Assembly (NCBI GenBank): GCA_017516885.1
Contig: JAFXAR010000010.1
Coordinates: 1-49,989 of the forward strand
Source of the DNA: Bacteroidaceae bacterium
GTDB lineage: Bacteria; Bacteroidota; Bacteroidia; Bacteroidales; Bacteroidaceae
DNA length: 49,989 nt
Reading direction: 5' to 3'
Part shown: piece after piece, positions 1 to 8,778 of the stretch
Position numbering within the stretch: the stretch's first letter is position 1
Layout: every line of letters starts with the position of its first letter
Notes under the pieces: model-generated
Database searches by the model: none
What the model saw: only the letters and a program-made list of their open reading frames with translations
Told to the model about the DNA's origin: nothing
Translations under genes and position numbers: made by a program

Positions 1-1
1 C

Positions 2-205
2 GAGAAGAGTGGCTTTATGGCATTTGCAAAGGTCATGAGAACTATCTATTTGCATTATGAGAAGATTCTCAACTTCTTCGACAAGCGTTCAACAAATGCC
101 GCATCAGAGAGTTTCAACTCTAAAATCAAGGCTTTCAGAGCACAATTCAGGGGTGTGAAAGATAAAGATTTTTTCCTTTTCAGACTGGCAAAATTATATG
201 CATGA
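2..205 (+). mobile_element. Transposase C-terminal fragment (probably ISL3-type DDE transposase), cut by the window edge
   Basis: The reading frame is open from base 2 without a start, so the gene begins outside the window; 67 residues are visible before the stop. The segment NAASESFNSKIKAFR followed by RGVKDKDFFLFRLAKLY resembles the C-terminal end of ISL3-type DDE transposases, where the last catalytic Glu lies in an N-x-x-x-E-x-x-N-x-x-I-K context. Most of the catalytic domain cannot be seen, so the family call rests on this tail. The end of the element probably lies between the stop and the tRNA gene at 348. Confidence 0.65.
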
Positions 206-274
206 ATACAAAATCCCTCAGAATTTTACGTTGAGCCGATAAGGGATGCTTGATTCATCTTAAATAATGCAAAA

Positions 275-309
275 ACACCCAACTTTACATTTTTGGGTGT
301 AAAATTGGG
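275..309. repeat. Imperfect inverted repeat downstream of the transposase
   Basis: ACACCCA (275-281) is answered by TGGGTGT (294-300). An alternative pairing matches CCCAACTTTACA (278-289) with TGTAAAATTGGG (298-309), with one mismatch. It lies about 70 bp after the transposase stop and 40 bp before the tRNA. It could be the end of the insertion sequence, a transcription terminator, or both. No target-site duplication can be checked because the other end is outside the window. Confidence 0.45.
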
Positions 310-347
310 CGTTTGTTTTGCAATTTACTGATTTTCAGCGTTTATTG

Positions 348-432
348 CGGAGAGAGAGGGATTCGAACCCCCGGTACCTCTCGGTACGTCGGTTTTCAAG
401 ACCGGTGCAATCGACCACTCTGCCACCTCTCC
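348..432 (-). tRNA. tRNA-Ser (anticodon TGA)
   Basis: Read on the minus strand, the 85-nt gene starts GGAGAGG, which pairs with TCTCTCC at the end and is followed by discriminator G. The anticodon loop is CTTGAAA, giving anticodon TGA (serine, UCA codons). A long variable arm (TACC..GGTA hairpin) is present, as expected for class II tRNA-Ser. The T arm is GGGGG-TTCGAAT-CCCTC. CCA is not encoded. An insertion element ends close to its 3' side. Confidence 0.95.
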
Positions 433-479
433 TAAGGTTTTTGTTTGTCCGAGAATGTGGTCTTTCTCGTTTGACGTTG

Positions 480-510
480 CAAAGGTATATCAAAGTTGTG
501 ACGTGTGCAA
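480..510 (-). promoter_or_regulatory. Promoter of tRNA-Ser
   Basis: On the minus strand TACCTTTG (487-480) fits the Bacteroidetes -7 box TAnnTTTG. TTGC (510-507) lies 19 bp before it at the -33 position. Transcription would start roughly 40 bp before the mature tRNA. Confidence 0.6.
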
Positions 511-601
511 GGAAAATGAGAAAAAAATGAAAATTTTTTTTTCAATAGACGGTTTTTGCCCATGAGAATGTGTTTATTTTGCAGGTTTATATCTCAATTC
601 T

Positions 602-1399
602 ATGTGTTCGCGTGTTTTTATCTGTTTTGCTTGCTTGTGTGGATTGCTTTCCTTGCTTTCGTGCTCGGCTGCGATGGTGTCGCGGCTCGCAGCCCCTGAG
701 ATAATTGCTCATAGGGGCGGCGTCTCTTCTGCGCCGGAGAATTCTCTGGCTGCAATTGAGCGTTCTGTTTTGGCCGGTGTGGATGCTGTTGAGATTGATG
801 TGCGTATGAGTGCCGATGGCGTACCTGTGTTAATGCACGATGCGTCTGTTAATCGTACAACTGATGGCAGGGGCAGGGTGGATGGGCTCTGCTTTGACGA
901 ATTGCGCTGTCTGTCGTTGCTTGATTCTGTTGGGAATGCTACATGCGAGCGTGTTCCTTCTCTTCGCGAGGCGCTTGAACTTGTTAATGGCAGATGTGGC
1001 GTGCTGATTGAGGTTAAGGATAAAAGTGACCGCGGTGTTGAGGAGGCTGTGGCTGGTGTCATAGAGCTGTGCGGTGCGGAAGAGTGGGTTGCTGTGCAGT
1101 CGTTCAGTGATAGGGTTCTTGAGCGGTTCAGCTCTCTTGGGGTTGCTTTTCCGCTTGAGAAGCTTTTTGTGTTTAAACTGCCTTTGCTGCCAGTTGTGTT
1201 TGATGGCGGCTTCTCTTATTTCTCGATGAAAAAGTATTGTTATGTTTCCTCTTTTAATATAAGGCACTGTTTTGCCCGTCCGGGGCTTGTGAAGAAAATC
1301 AGGTCGTCGGGGAAAGAGGTGAAGCTATGGACGTTTGATGCAGTGCCGGAGCGGTTGCCTCTTCCGGTTGACGGAGTTATCGTGGATGCGATTCCTTAG
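602..1399 (+). CDS. Glycerophosphodiester phosphodiesterase family lipoprotein
   Basis: This 265-residue protein belongs to the GDPD family, which hydrolyses glycerophosphodiesters to an alcohol and glycerol 3-phosphate. Catalytic-site motifs are in order: H37-R38-G, the APENS segment around residue 45, E64-I-D66 and H79-D80. The start is followed by a hydrophobic stretch ending in a lipobox (LLSC, Cys21), so the mature enzyme is probably a lipoprotein facing the periplasm. Length is normal for small bacterial GDPDs. The coding strand is unusually rich in T and G compared with pflB downstream, which suggests modest expression. The TSUP permease gene follows after 65 bp but has its own -7 box, so the two need not share a transcript. 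The substrate is unknown. Confidence 0.88.
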   Translation: MCSRVFICFACLCGLLSLLSCSAAMVSRLAAPEIIAHRGGVSSAPENSLAAIERSVLAGVDAVEIDVRMSADGVPVLMHDASVNRTTDGRGRVDGLCFDELRCLSLLDSVGNATCERVPSLREALELVNGRCGVLIEVKDKSDRGVEEAVAGVIELCGAEEWVAVQSFSDRVLERFSSLGVAFPLEKLFVFKLPLLPVVFDGGFSYFSMKKYCYVSSFNIRHCFARPGLVKKIRSSGKEVKLWTFDAVPERLPLPVDGVIVDAIP

Positions 1400-1431
1400 T
1401 TGGTGGCTTTTTTTCTTTTCCGTGTTTTTCT

Positions 1432-1439
1432 TAATTTTG
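1432..1439 (+). promoter_or_regulatory. -7 box upstream of the TSUP permease
   Basis: TAATTTTG matches TAnnTTTG and sits 25 bp before the ATG at 1465. The -33 region is only T-rich, without a clear TTTG. Confidence 0.5.
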
Positions 1440-1464
1440 CAGCAGATTGTTGTAGTTTTGCCTG

Positions 1465-2187
1465 ATGGTGCTTTTGCTTTTGTTTGTTCTTTCTGCGTTG
1501 GCTGGTTTTGTTCAGCGCGTATCGGGTTTTGGGTTTGGAATATTCATTATGATGTTCCTTCCTTATATTATGCCATCTTATAACGAAGCGGTTGCGCTTT
1601 CGGGTATCCTCTCGGGCTCGACAGCTCTTTTTATTGTTGCCCGCAATCTTTCTTTTGTGCAATGGCGCAAGATGGTGACTGTTGTTCTTTCAAATATTGT
1701 TGTTTCCTATTTTGCCGTCATGTATATGCAGTCGTTAGGCGGGGCGTTTATGCGCCGCTGCCTTGGCGCTCTTTTGGTACTGGTTGCGGTTTATTTTCTT
1801 TTCTTTCAGGATAAGGCGCGTTTCTCTTTTTCGTCATGGTGGCAAAAAGGTGCAGTAGGGGCTCTTAGCGGTGTTATGGGTTCTATGTTTGGAATGCCCG
1901 GACCTCCTGTGGTTGTGTATGGCGTCAGCGTGCTTGAGAATAAAAAGGAGTACATGGCAACCATGCAGGCGTTTTGGCTTCTGTTTAACATATTTTATTT
2001 ATTGTTTCGTTCGGGTGGAGGGTATTACACTGATGATACTCCCTTGTATTGGCTGGCAGGCATTGTGGGGGTTCTGCCAGGGATATGGCTGGGCGGGTTG
2101 TGCTTTAAACGCCTTGGCAGTCTTTGGTTTAGGAGGGTGGTGTATTCCGTGATGCTGCTGAGCGGAGTAGTGGCGTTTTTCAAATGA
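1465..2187 (+). CDS. TSUP (TauE/SafE) family membrane permease
   Basis: This 240-residue hydrophobic protein has about seven to eight predicted membrane segments. The N-terminal sequence with VQRVSGFGFG and the central GALSGVMGSMFGMPGPP loop are typical of the sulfite exporter TauE/SafE (TSUP) family. The two similar G-rich halves reflect the family's internal duplication. Members move small organosulfur or organic anions across the inner membrane; the substrate here cannot be read from the sequence. The start at 1465 was chosen because it opens directly into the first membrane segment and follows a -7 box at 1432. An AT-rich hairpin follows the stop. Confidence 0.85.
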   Translation: MVLLLLFVLSALAGFVQRVSGFGFGIFIMMFLPYIMPSYNEAVALSGILSGSTALFIVARNLSFVQWRKMVTVVLSNIVVSYFAVMYMQSLGGAFMRRCLGALLVLVAVYFLFFQDKARFSFSSWWQKGAVGALSGVMGSMFGMPGPPVVVYGVSVLENKKEYMATMQAFWLLFNIFYLLFRSGGGYYTDDTPLYWLAGIVGVLPGIWLGGLCFKRLGSLWFRRVVYSVMLLSGVVAFFK

Positions 2188-2194
2188 TTGCTGT

Positions 2195-2221
2195 AATGAT
2201 TTTAAAAATAAAATCATTTTA
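2195..2221 (+). terminator. AT-rich hairpin after the TSUP permease
   Basis: AATGATTTTA (2195-2204) and TAAAATCATT (2209-2218) are perfect complements around an AAAA loop, followed by TTT. It lies 8 bp after the stop codon at 2187. The stem is long but has little GC, so termination strength is uncertain. Confidence 0.5.
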
Positions 2222-2276
2222 TAGATATTTAACAATAATATCCCGAATATAATAATGTGGTTATATTATTTTTTAT

Positions 2277-2284
2277 TAACTTTG
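2277..2284 (+). promoter_or_regulatory. -7 box of pflB
   Basis: TAACTTTG fits the Bacteroidetes -7 consensus. No TTTG is seen at the usual -33 distance. The predicted start of transcription near 2291 leaves a leader of about 68 nt before the ATG at 2359. Confidence 0.5.
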
Positions 2285-2358
2285 CAGAGGAATAGGAGCG
2301 GAATTGTTCCGCGTGCTTGAGAGAGTATTTTTATAACTATATATTGGTTTATATAACT

Positions 2359-4587
2359 ATGGAAAAAATTTTGAACTTTAAGGATGGCTTGTGGAGCAAG
2401 GAAATCAATGTTGGTAACTTTGTTCACGAGAACATCACTCCTTATGAAGGAGACGCTTCTTTCTTGGTTGGTCCAACAGAAAGAACAAAGAAGGTATGGG
2501 ATGTATGCCTCAAGGCGCTTGAGGAGGAACGTGCAAATAACGGTGTGCGCTCTCTTGACAATGTGACTGTATCTACAATCACATCTCACAAGGCGGGTTA
2601 CATCGACAAGGAGAATGAACTCATCGTTGGTCTTCAGACCGATGAACTGCTGAAACGTGCTATCAAGCCTTTCGGCGGTATCAAGGTTGTTGAGAAGGCT
2701 TGCCGTGAGAATGGCATTGAGGTAGACGACAAGGTAAAGGATATTTTCTATCACTACCGCAAGACACACAACGACGGTGTATTCGATGCTTACACTGAGG
2801 AAATCCGTATGTACCGTTCACTCGGTTTCTTGACCGGTCTGCCCGATAACTATGCTCGTGGCCGTATAATCGGTGACTACCGACGTCTTGCACTTTATGG
2901 CGTTGACCGTCTTATCGAGGCAAAGAAGGCCGACCTCAAGGGTCTCCTCAGCCCGATGACTGAGCACACAATCCGTCTCCGCGAGGAGGTTGCTGAGCAG
3001 ATTAAGGCTCTTAACGAGATTAAGGTAATGGGTGAGTATTATGGCCTTGACCTCTCTCGTCCTGCAACAAGCGCTCAGGAGGCTGTACAGTGGACATATA
3101 TGGCATATCTTGCTGCCGTTAAGGAGCAGGACGGTGCTGCAATGTCACTCGGTAACGTATCTTCATTCCTTGATATTTACATCCAGTACGACCTTGACCA
3201 CGGCAACATTGACGAGACATTTGCACAGGAGCTCATCGACCAGTTCGTAATCAAGCTCCGTATGGTTCGCCACTTGCGCATGCAGTCTTACAACGACCTC
3301 TTTGCAGGTGACCCGACATGGGTGACAGAGGCAATCGGCGGCCGCTTCAACGATGGCCGCACAAAGGTTACAAAGACATCTTTCCGTTTCTTGCAGACAC
3401 TTTACAACCTCGGCCCCTCACCAGAGCCTAACATGACAGTTCTGTGGAGCCCCGAACTTCCTGAGGGCTTCAAGGAGTACTGCGCAAAGGTTTCTATTGA
3501 CACATCTTCAATCCAGTACGAGAACGATACATTGATGCGCGAGGTTCGCGAGTGCGATGACTACGGTATCGCATGCTGCGTATCTTACCAGGCTGTTGGC
3601 CGTCAGATTCAGTTCTTCGGTGCGCGCTGTAACTTTGCAAAGGCCCTATTGCTTGCCATCAACGGCGGACGCTGCGAGAACACAGGTACTGTTGTAGTAA
3701 AGGATATTCCTGTTCTTGAGGGTGATGTTCTTGACTATGAGGAGGTACTCAAGAACTACAAGAAGGTGCTCATTGAGATTGCACGCGTTTACAACGACTC
3801 AATGAACATCATCCACTACATGCACGACAAGTACTACTATGAGAAGGCTCAGATGGCGTTCATCGACACCGATCCTTCAATCAACCTCGCGTATGGTGTT
3901 GCAGGTCTTTCTATTGCTATTGACTCATTGTCAGCTATCAAGTATGGCAAGGTAACAGTTAAGCGCAATGAGCTCGGCCTTACAGAGTCTTTTGACATTG
4001 AGAACGACTTCCCATGCTTCGGTAACGATGACGACCGTGTTGACCACCTTGGCGTTGACTTGGTTTACTTCTTCAGCGAGGAGCTTAAGAAGCATCCGGT
4101 ATACAAGAACGCTAAGCCGACACTCTCATTGCTTACAATTACATCTAACGTAATGTATGGCAAAAAGACTGGCGCTACACCTGACGGCCGCGCTAAGGGC
4201 GTTGCTTTCGCTCCGGGTGCCAACCCAATGCACGGACGCGACAAGAACGGTGCTGTTGCATCGCTCAGTTCTGTTGCAAAGCTCCGCTACCGCGACTCAC
4301 AGGACGGTATCAGCAACACATTCTCAATCATTCCAAAGTCACTTGGCGTTGACACTGAGACACGCATTGAGAACCTCGTTACTTTGATGGACGGTTACTT
4401 CACAAAGGGTGCACACCACCTTAACGTGAACGTGCTGAACCGTGAGATGCTCATGGATGCTATGGAGCACCCCGAGAAGTATCCGCAGCTGACAATCCGC
4501 GTATCGGGTTACGCTGTGAACTTCATCAAGCTCAGCCGCGAGCATCAGCTTGAGGTTATCTCCCGTTCGTTCCACGAGCGCATGTAA
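2359..4587 (+). CDS. pflB: Formate acetyltransferase (pyruvate formate-lyase)
   Basis: A glycyl-radical enzyme that converts pyruvate and CoA to acetyl-CoA and formate in anaerobic sugar fermentation. The 742 residues are close to the usual length. The adjacent catalytic cysteines are C406-C407 (in [10 protein letters not shown]), and the glycyl-radical loop RVSGYAV near the C-terminus carries Gly717. The frame is open back to an ATG at 2317, but homologous proteins begin near [10 protein letters not shown], so the ATG at 2359 was chosen. Codon use is strongly biased, consistent with high expression. A strong terminator follows, then pflA, so the ratio of enzyme to activase may be set by that terminator. 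Confidence 0.97.
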   Translation: MEKILNFKDGLWSKEINVGNFVHENITPYEGDASFLVGPTERTKKVWDVCLKALEEERANNGVRSLDNVTVSTITSHKAGYIDKENELIVGLQTDELLKRAIKPFGGIKVVEKACRENGIEVDDKVKDIFYHYRKTHNDGVFDAYTEEIRMYRSLGFLTGLPDNYARGRIIGDYRRLALYGVDRLIEAKKADLKGLLSPMTEHTIRLREEVAEQIKALNEIKVMGEYYGLDLSRPATSAQEAVQWTYMAYLAAVKEQDGAAMSLGNVSSFLDIYIQYDLDHGNIDETFAQELIDQFVIKLRMVRHLRMQSYNDLFAGDPTWVTEAIGGRFNDGRTKVTKTSFRFLQTLYNLGPSPEPNMTVLWSPELPEGFKEYCAKVSIDTSSIQYENDTLMREVRECDDYGIACCVSYQAVGRQIQFFGARCNFAKALLLAINGGRCENTGTVVVKDIPVLEGDVLDYEEVLKNYKKVLIEIARVYNDSMNIIHYMHDKYYYEKAQMAFIDTDPSINLAYGVAGLSIAIDSLSAIKYGKVTVKRNELGLTESFDIENDFPCFGNDDDRVDHLGVDLVYFFSEELKKHPVYKNAKPTLSLLTITSNVMYGKKTGATPDGRAKGVAFAPGANPMHGRDKNGAVASLSSVAKLRYRDSQDGISNTFSIIPKSLGVDTETRIENLVTLMDGYFTKGAHHLNVNVLNREMLMDAMEHPEKYPQLTIRVSGYAVNFIKLSREHQLEVISRSFHERM

Positions 4588-4604
4588 TAACAAATATTAA
4601 ATGA

Positions 4605-4640
4605 AAAGACAGGCCGGCCAGTAGGTCGGCCTGTCTTTAT
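4605..4640 (+). terminator. Rho-independent terminator after pflB
   Basis: GACAGGCCG (4608-4616) and CGGCCTGTC (4627-4635) are perfect complements. With GCC/GGT the stem reaches 12 bp including one G-U pair around an AGTA loop, preceded by AAAA and followed by TTTAT. It lies between pflB and pflA. Confidence 0.85.
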
Positions 4641-4656
4641 AAGACACATATTGTAT

Positions 4657-4679
4657 AGAATTTCAAACAGCTTCTTAAA
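4657..4679 (+). repeat. Leader-type palindromic motif upstream of pflA
   Basis: AGAA-TTTCAAACAGC-TTCT followed by TAAA, ending 11 bp before the pflA start codon. Closely similar copies in the same orientation relative to the gene lie before the wzz-like gene (24674-24695), the DUF4488 gene (39069-39093, minus) and the OmpA-like gene (8753-8774, minus). Confidence 0.55.
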
Positions 4680-4690
4680 TGTAATGCAAA

Positions 4691-5422
4691 ATGAAAATAA
4701 GAGTACATTCATACGAATCTTTAGGAACATTTGACGGTCCGGGTCTGCGTCTTGTTGTTTTCCTGCAGGGCTGCAACTTCCGCTGTCTCTACTGTGCCAA
4801 TCCCGATACTATTGATGCCAAGGGGGAAAGCAAGGAAACAGATATAGAGGACATTGTGCGCATGGCAATGAACGAAAAGCCTTTCTTTGGCAAGCGCGGC
4901 GGTGTTACTTTCAGCGGTGGCGAGCCCACATTCCAGGCGAAGGCGCTTGTGCCATTGGTTAAACGCCTGAAAGAGCAGGGCATCCATGTTTGCCTTGACA
5001 CAAACGGCAGTATATGGAACAGTGATGTAGAGGAGCTTCTTTCGCTCGTTGACCTTGTAATGCTTGACATTAAGCAGTTCAATCCCGAACGTCATACAGT
5101 TCTTACAGAGCGCCAGAACAAGCAGACTCTTGCTACAGCAAAATGGCTGCAGGAACAGGGCCGTCCTTTCTGGATTCGCTATGTTCTTGTGCAGGGATAC
5201 AGTGCGTTTGAGGAGGATATGCGTGCACTTGGCGAGCACTTCAGAAATTACGACATGATTAAGCGTGTTGAGGTTTTGCCTTACCACACTCTTGGCGCTC
5301 ACAAATATGAGCCGCTTGGCATGGAATACAAGCTTAAAGATGTAAAGGAGAATACCCCAGAGCAGCTCGATGCGGCAAAGGCGCTATTTGATGAGTATTT
5401 TGACTGTGTTTATGTGAACTGA
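4691..5422 (+). CDS. pflA: Pyruvate formate-lyase activating enzyme
   Basis: A radical-SAM enzyme that installs the glycyl radical on PflB using S-adenosylmethionine. The [4Fe-4S] ligands C28-x3-C32-x2-C35 are seen in QGCNFRCLYCANPD, and FSGGEP is the SAM-binding GGE motif. Length is 243 residues, normal for PflA. It is separated from pflB by a terminator hairpin and a palindromic leader motif, so it may be transcribed partly by read-through and partly on its own. The O-acetyltransferase gene starts 1 bp after its stop. Confidence 0.96.
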   Translation: MKIRVHSYESLGTFDGPGLRLVVFLQGCNFRCLYCANPDTIDAKGESKETDIEDIVRMAMNEKPFFGKRGGVTFSGGEPTFQAKALVPLVKRLKEQGIHVCLDTNGSIWNSDVEELLSLVDLVMLDIKQFNPERHTVLTERQNKQTLATAKWLQEQGRPFWIRYVLVQGYSAFEEDMRALGEHFRNYDMIKRVEVLPYHTLGAHKYEPLGMEYKLKDVKENTPEQLDAAKALFDEYFDCVYVN

Positions 5423-5423
5423 T

Positions 5424-5981
5424 ATGGGCAGTATAAGAGAGAGAATGTGTTCGGGAGAACTCTATGACGCTAATTTCAATATTGAACTTATTAGTGCGCG
5501 CTCCTCATGCAAGGCCAAGTGCCAGCAGTTTAATACGCTGCCTTACGAAAATGTTGAAGAGCGGCAGAAGGTTCTGCGCGAAATAATAGCAAAAACTCCG
5601 CTGAATTTTACAATAGAGCCATCATTCTGGTGCGACTATGGGTATAATATAATTCTTGGCGAGAATTTCTATGCAAATCATAATCTTGTAATTCTTGATG
5701 CCGCGCCGGTTGTTTTTGGCATGAATGTATTTGTTGCTCCAAACTGCTGTTTCACCACTGCCGGGCATCCTTTGGATGTGGAACAGCGCAACAGGGGGCT
5801 TGAATATGCGCGCCCTATTAAGGTGGGGAACAACGTGTGGATTGGAGCCGGGGTTACTGTGCTGCCGGGAGTAACCATTGGAGATAATGTGACGATAGGC
5901 GCAGGAAGCATCGTCAACAGGGATATTCCATCAAACTGCGTAGCGGCAGGTGTGCCCTGCAGGGTTATAAGAGAACTTTAG
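5424..5981 (+). CDS. Sugar O-acetyltransferase, maltose/galactoside acetyltransferase type
   Basis: 185 residues of the left-handed beta-helix (hexapeptide repeat) acyltransferase family, which moves acetyl from acetyl-CoA to a sugar hydroxyl. The N-terminal MCSGELYDANF resembles the maltose acetyltransferase N-cap. Hexapeptide repeats run from about residue 75 to 175 (VWIGAGVTVLPGVTIGDNVTIGAGS). TTAGHPLD carries the likely catalytic His. It lies 1 bp after pflA and is probably co-transcribed with it; a functional link with pyruvate formate-lyase is not obvious. Its stop is only 4 bp from the stop of the convergent permease gene, with no terminator visible. Confidence 0.88.
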   Translation: MGSIRERMCSGELYDANFNIELISARSSCKAKCQQFNTLPYENVEERQKVLREIIAKTPLNFTIEPSFWCDYGYNIILGENFYANHNLVILDAAPVVFGMNVFVAPNCCFTTAGHPLDVEQRNRGLEYARPIKVGNNVWIGAGVTVLPGVTIGDNVTIGAGSIVNRDIPSNCVAAGVPCRVIREL

Positions 5982-5985
5982 TCCG

Positions 5986-7257
5986 CTATTCGCAGCAATC
6001 GCATGAGGATGTGCAGGAATCTTTTTCCGGTGCATCCTCTTTTATGTATTTATATCCCAATGCTTCAATTGTCTTTATTATTTCTGCATCGTTGACATTT
6101 TCCCCTTCAACATAGGCTATGCCTTCGGCGAGTTCAACGCGTACCGAAGCTACACCGTCAACTTTAGCAAGTCCTTTTTCCACATTTGCCTTGCAATGGT
6201 TGCACATCATGCCGCTTATTCTAAACTGCTTGCAGCAGCACTTGCTTTCGCTTCCGTTTTTCTTGTAGCGCAAGATGAAGGCCACAGCAAGCAGTATAAC
6301 GAAAATAATGCTTGATGCAGTCTGCCACCATGCAGCTCCAGAATGCCCGCAGCATGAACTGTGCTGGTGTATGCTCCCGGTGAACCATTCTGCCGGCAGC
6401 GCATAGTCAATCAGCATGCCAAAGCCTATTGCTCCGGCGATAATGCTTAGAAGATAGATTATAAGCGGCTTGCGCCCAAGAACCTTGTTAATTACAAATA
6501 TTGCTGCCATGTTCGTTGCCGGTCCGGCCATCAGCAGCACCAGCGCCGAACCGGGCGAGAGGCCTTTGAGCATGAGTGCCGCGGCAATGGGGATAGAGCC
6601 GGTTGCGCACAGGTACATTGGAATTGATATTGCCAAAATAAGCAGCATATTCAGTATCGGGTAATCGTTGAACTGTGCAAAGAAATTGTCGGGTACAGCT
6701 ACGGTAATTATTCCAGCAATAACAAGTCCTATTACTATCCATTTGCCAATATCCTGCAGCATGTGTATGAATCCGTAGTGCAATGTCCCTGCGCACTTCT
6801 GCCAGAAGGTTTTTCTTTTCTCCTCCCCGGCATCGGCAGCATTGCTTAGGCTCTCTTTGCATAGTTTGTTCGTCATTGCTCCTCCGGCAAGTGCTGTTAC
6901 CAATGCCACGAACGGACGTATAATGGCAAATGGAATTCCCAAGAGCGATGCTGTTGCAAGAATGGAGTCAGCCCCAGTTTGTGGGGTTGATATTAGAAAT
7001 GAGACGGTAGCTCCTTTTGATGCTCCCGCGCGGCGCAATGATGCAGCTGTGGGGATTACTCCGCATGAGCAGAGCGGCAGCGGTATGCCGAAAAGCGCAG
7101 CCCAAAGGACTGAGCGGAAGTTGCTGCCTGATAGGTTCTTTGAATATATTCTGCGGGGAACAAATTCGTGCAGTATGCCCGCTATGAGGAATCCAAAAAG
7201 CAGGTATGGCGACATTTCGTTCAGCAGATCAACAAGAGGGTATATGTATTCTTCCAT
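5986..7257 (-). CDS. Permease with C-terminal heavy-metal-associated domain (SO_0444-type Cu/Zn efflux transporter)
   Basis: 423 residues. The first 320 or so form a polytopic permease with the motifs PLPLCSCGVIP and FLISTPQTGADS, typical of the DUF318/SO_0444 transporters thought to export Cu or Zn. A second half repeats the pattern (GSIPIAAALMLKGLSPGSALVLLMAGPATN). Near residue 340 a Cys-rich stretch (KCCCK) leads into an HMA domain with M-x-C-x-x-C (MMCNHC) and the usual beta-alpha-beta fold signs. The tail ends CTSSCDCCE, a further possible metal ligand set. It is preceded by a perfect 22-bp inverted repeat (7293-7345) that could be its operator. The metal cannot be decided from sequence. 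Confidence 0.85.
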   Translation of the reverse strand: MEEYIYPLVDLLNEMSPYLLFGFLIAGILHEFVPRRIYSKNLSGSNFRSVLWAALFGIPLPLCSCGVIPTAASLRRAGASKGATVSFLISTPQTGADSILATASLLGIPFAIIRPFVALVTALAGGAMTNKLCKESLSNAADAGEEKRKTFWQKCAGTLHYGFIHMLQDIGKWIVIGLVIAGIITVAVPDNFFAQFNDYPILNMLLILAISIPMYLCATGSIPIAAALMLKGLSPGSALVLLMAGPATNMAAIFVINKVLGRKPLIIYLLSIIAGAIGFGMLIDYALPAEWFTGSIHQHSSCCGHSGAAWWQTASSIIFVILLAVAFILRYKKNGSESKCCCKQFRISGMMCNHCKANVEKGLAKVDGVASVRVELAEGIAYVEGENVNDAEIIKTIEALGYKYIKEDAPEKDSCTSSCDCCE

Positions 7258-7292
7258 TTGTACTATATTTTATCAGCGGGTCTCTTTTGGCA

Positions 7293-7345
7293 GCAAAATT
7301 CGTATATTTGCACCGTAATTCAAGGTGCAAATATACGAATTTTGC
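7293..7345. promoter_or_regulatory. Perfect 22-bp inverted repeat containing facing -7 boxes; candidate operator
   Basis: The arms at 7293-7314 and 7324-7345 are exact reverse complements, with a 9-bp spacer GTAATTCAA. Each arm includes TATATTTG, a good Bacteroidetes -7 box (7303-7310 on plus, 7335-7328 on minus), so the two boxes face each other. The site is 36 bp upstream of the permease start. There is no T-run on either side, which argues against a terminator. A -33 TTTG is not found for either direction. Confidence 0.55.
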
Positions 7346-7397
7346 AGATAACAGCCATTGGTTATTTCTTGCTAAAGTTAGAAGTATTCAAGCTTTT

Positions 7398-8702
7398 TTA
7401 TTCACTGTTTTTATTGCTTTCTACTATTTGCAGGTTTATTGCTGCCTGTTCATCGCCCATTGCGGCAGCTTCAATGAATGCCTGCTCTGCTGCGTGCCGG
7501 TGATGCCGGCGGTATTCTATTACTCCTTGCAGATTTAGCACCCGGGGGTCGTCTCTGTACTGCTTCAGCTGTCCGATTAGCGCTGCGTAATCGGGCGCGG
7601 GATTATTTACAAGTTCGTCAATAATTTCGTTTAGCGCTATGGCTGCACTGTCCGGCTTGTTGCAGTAGTATATGCCCGAACAGCATGCTGAGCGATGCTC
7701 AGGGAAACTGCTCCTTGAGAGCTCCTTGTAGAGCGTTCCTTTGTCCATTCTCTTCAGCATCGCCTCGCGTCTGCTTGCCGAGGGTTCTTTCTTTAAGGCT
7801 TCCACAATGCTGTCTCCCTCTTTTGGCATCATGCTTCTTATATCACTGTATATCCTGTTCCAGTCTCTGCCGCCGTTTGCAATTTCAAATACAGAATCGT
7901 GCAGATTATGATGTGCGCGTATGTGGTTGCGCAGAGACATAGCCCTTGCATACCCAAGGCGGGCGCTGTTGCTGCCAGTCTCGTCAGGCGAACTGTATCC
8001 CACAATCTGCACGGCCTCTAACTGTGTGGTGCTGTCGGCAAGAATTTCATTTATGATGCCGGAAAGTTCTTCAATAGAGCGTGCGTTATTGAGATAGTCC
8101 GGGTTGAGCATGCTGCTGTTGCTCGAGTAGGTTACAATGCCCGGTATATGCGGCAGATTGTTCAGGTTAATGTTGCCCAAAGGAACGTATCTGCTGATGT
8201 TGCGAACTTGCGGGTGCTCGCTTTCAAGGTGTCTTGATATGCTTTCACGCACTCCGGCTCTGTGGCAGCTCATTGCAGGCGCTTGCGGAAGGCATATTGC
8301 GACAGTGTCGCAGAGGAAAACTGTGCTGTCCCTGTTGCTGTATTCACAGTATGTGATGCCCCATACGGTATCGTTTACTGCTGTTTCGGGCATAGTGAGG
8401 GTGCATCCGTGGGTTTTTTCTCTGACAAGGTCGGGCGTATGTCCATAGCGCTTGACAAATCTTTTTGAGAATTTTCTCCCCTGGATATGCCTCTCGCTTG
8501 AACTTATGCATGTGTCGGGGGTGCATACATGAGTTATCACAAGCATTCCTTCGCTTGAAGGAATCTTTGGCGTGTCATAATCAAAGGTGAAGTGCCAGCA
8601 GCTGTCGCTGTGGGTGGCATTGTAACCGGCAGGGGCCGTTTGCGCAATAAGCGTGCTGCATGCTGTTGCAAGCAGCAGCGAGAAGAAGATTTTACGTTTC
8701 AT
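7398..8702 (-). CDS. Secreted protein with OmpA-like C-terminal region
   Basis: 434 residues with a clear signal peptide (KRKIFFSLLLATACSTLIAQ). The N-terminal half is a beta-rich region with several cysteines and no recognised family. From about residue 175 to 275 there is an OmpA-like pattern: a strand-helix unit ending in IVGYSSPDETGSNSARLGYARAMSLRNHI, then NGGRDWNRI, matching the peptidoglycan-binding OmpA fold seen in Bacteroidetes fimbria-associated and DUF3868-like proteins. The C-terminal part (residues 350-430) is helical and TPR-like (ALIGQLKQYRDDPRVLNLQGVI). It is probably periplasmic or outer-membrane attached. A palindromic leader motif lies 50 bp before its start. Confidence 0.6.
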   Translation of the reverse strand: MKRKIFFSLLLATACSTLIAQTAPAGYNATHSDSCWHFTFDYDTPKIPSSEGMLVITHVCTPDTCISSSERHIQGRKFSKRFVKRYGHTPDLVREKTHGCTLTMPETAVNDTVWGITYCEYSNRDSTVFLCDTVAICLPQAPAMSCHRAGVRESISRHLESEHPQVRNISRYVPLGNINLNNLPHIPGIVTYSSNSSMLNPDYLNNARSIEELSGIINEILADSTTQLEAVQIVGYSSPDETGSNSARLGYARAMSLRNHIRAHHNLHDSVFEIANGGRDWNRIYSDIRSMMPKEGDSIVEALKKEPSASRREAMLKRMDKGTLYKELSRSSFPEHRSACCSGIYYCNKPDSAAIALNEIIDELVNNPAPDYAALIGQLKQYRDDPRVLNLQGVIEYRRHHRHAAEQAFIEAAAMGDEQAAINLQIVESNKNSE

Positions 8703-8752
8703 ATAACTGTTTTTAGGGGTTTTTATATGAAACGCATGAGCATCAGCTAAGG

Positions 8753-8774
8753 TTTAGAAACTGTTTGAGTTTCT
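8753..8774 (-). repeat. Leader-type palindromic motif upstream of the OmpA-like gene
   Basis: Within this copy AGAAACT (8756-8762) and AGTTTCT (8768-8774) are exact complements around GTTTG. Read on the minus strand it is AGAAACTCAAACAGTTTCT, the same family as the copies before pflA, the wzz-like gene and the DUF4488 gene. It lies 4 bp after the stop of the HAD gene and 50 bp before the OmpA-like start. Confidence 0.5.
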
Positions 8775-8778
8775 TAAA

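Noticed and set aside
2188-2358. FNR-type anaerobic regulator site upstream of pflB
   Set aside because: No convincing TTGAT-N4-ATCAA palindrome is present; only AT-rich sequence and a -7 box were found.
7293-7345. Invertible promoter flanked by inverted repeats
   Set aside because: The spacer between the arms is only 9 bp, too short to carry an invertible promoter, and no recombinase gene is nearby. An operator is more likely.
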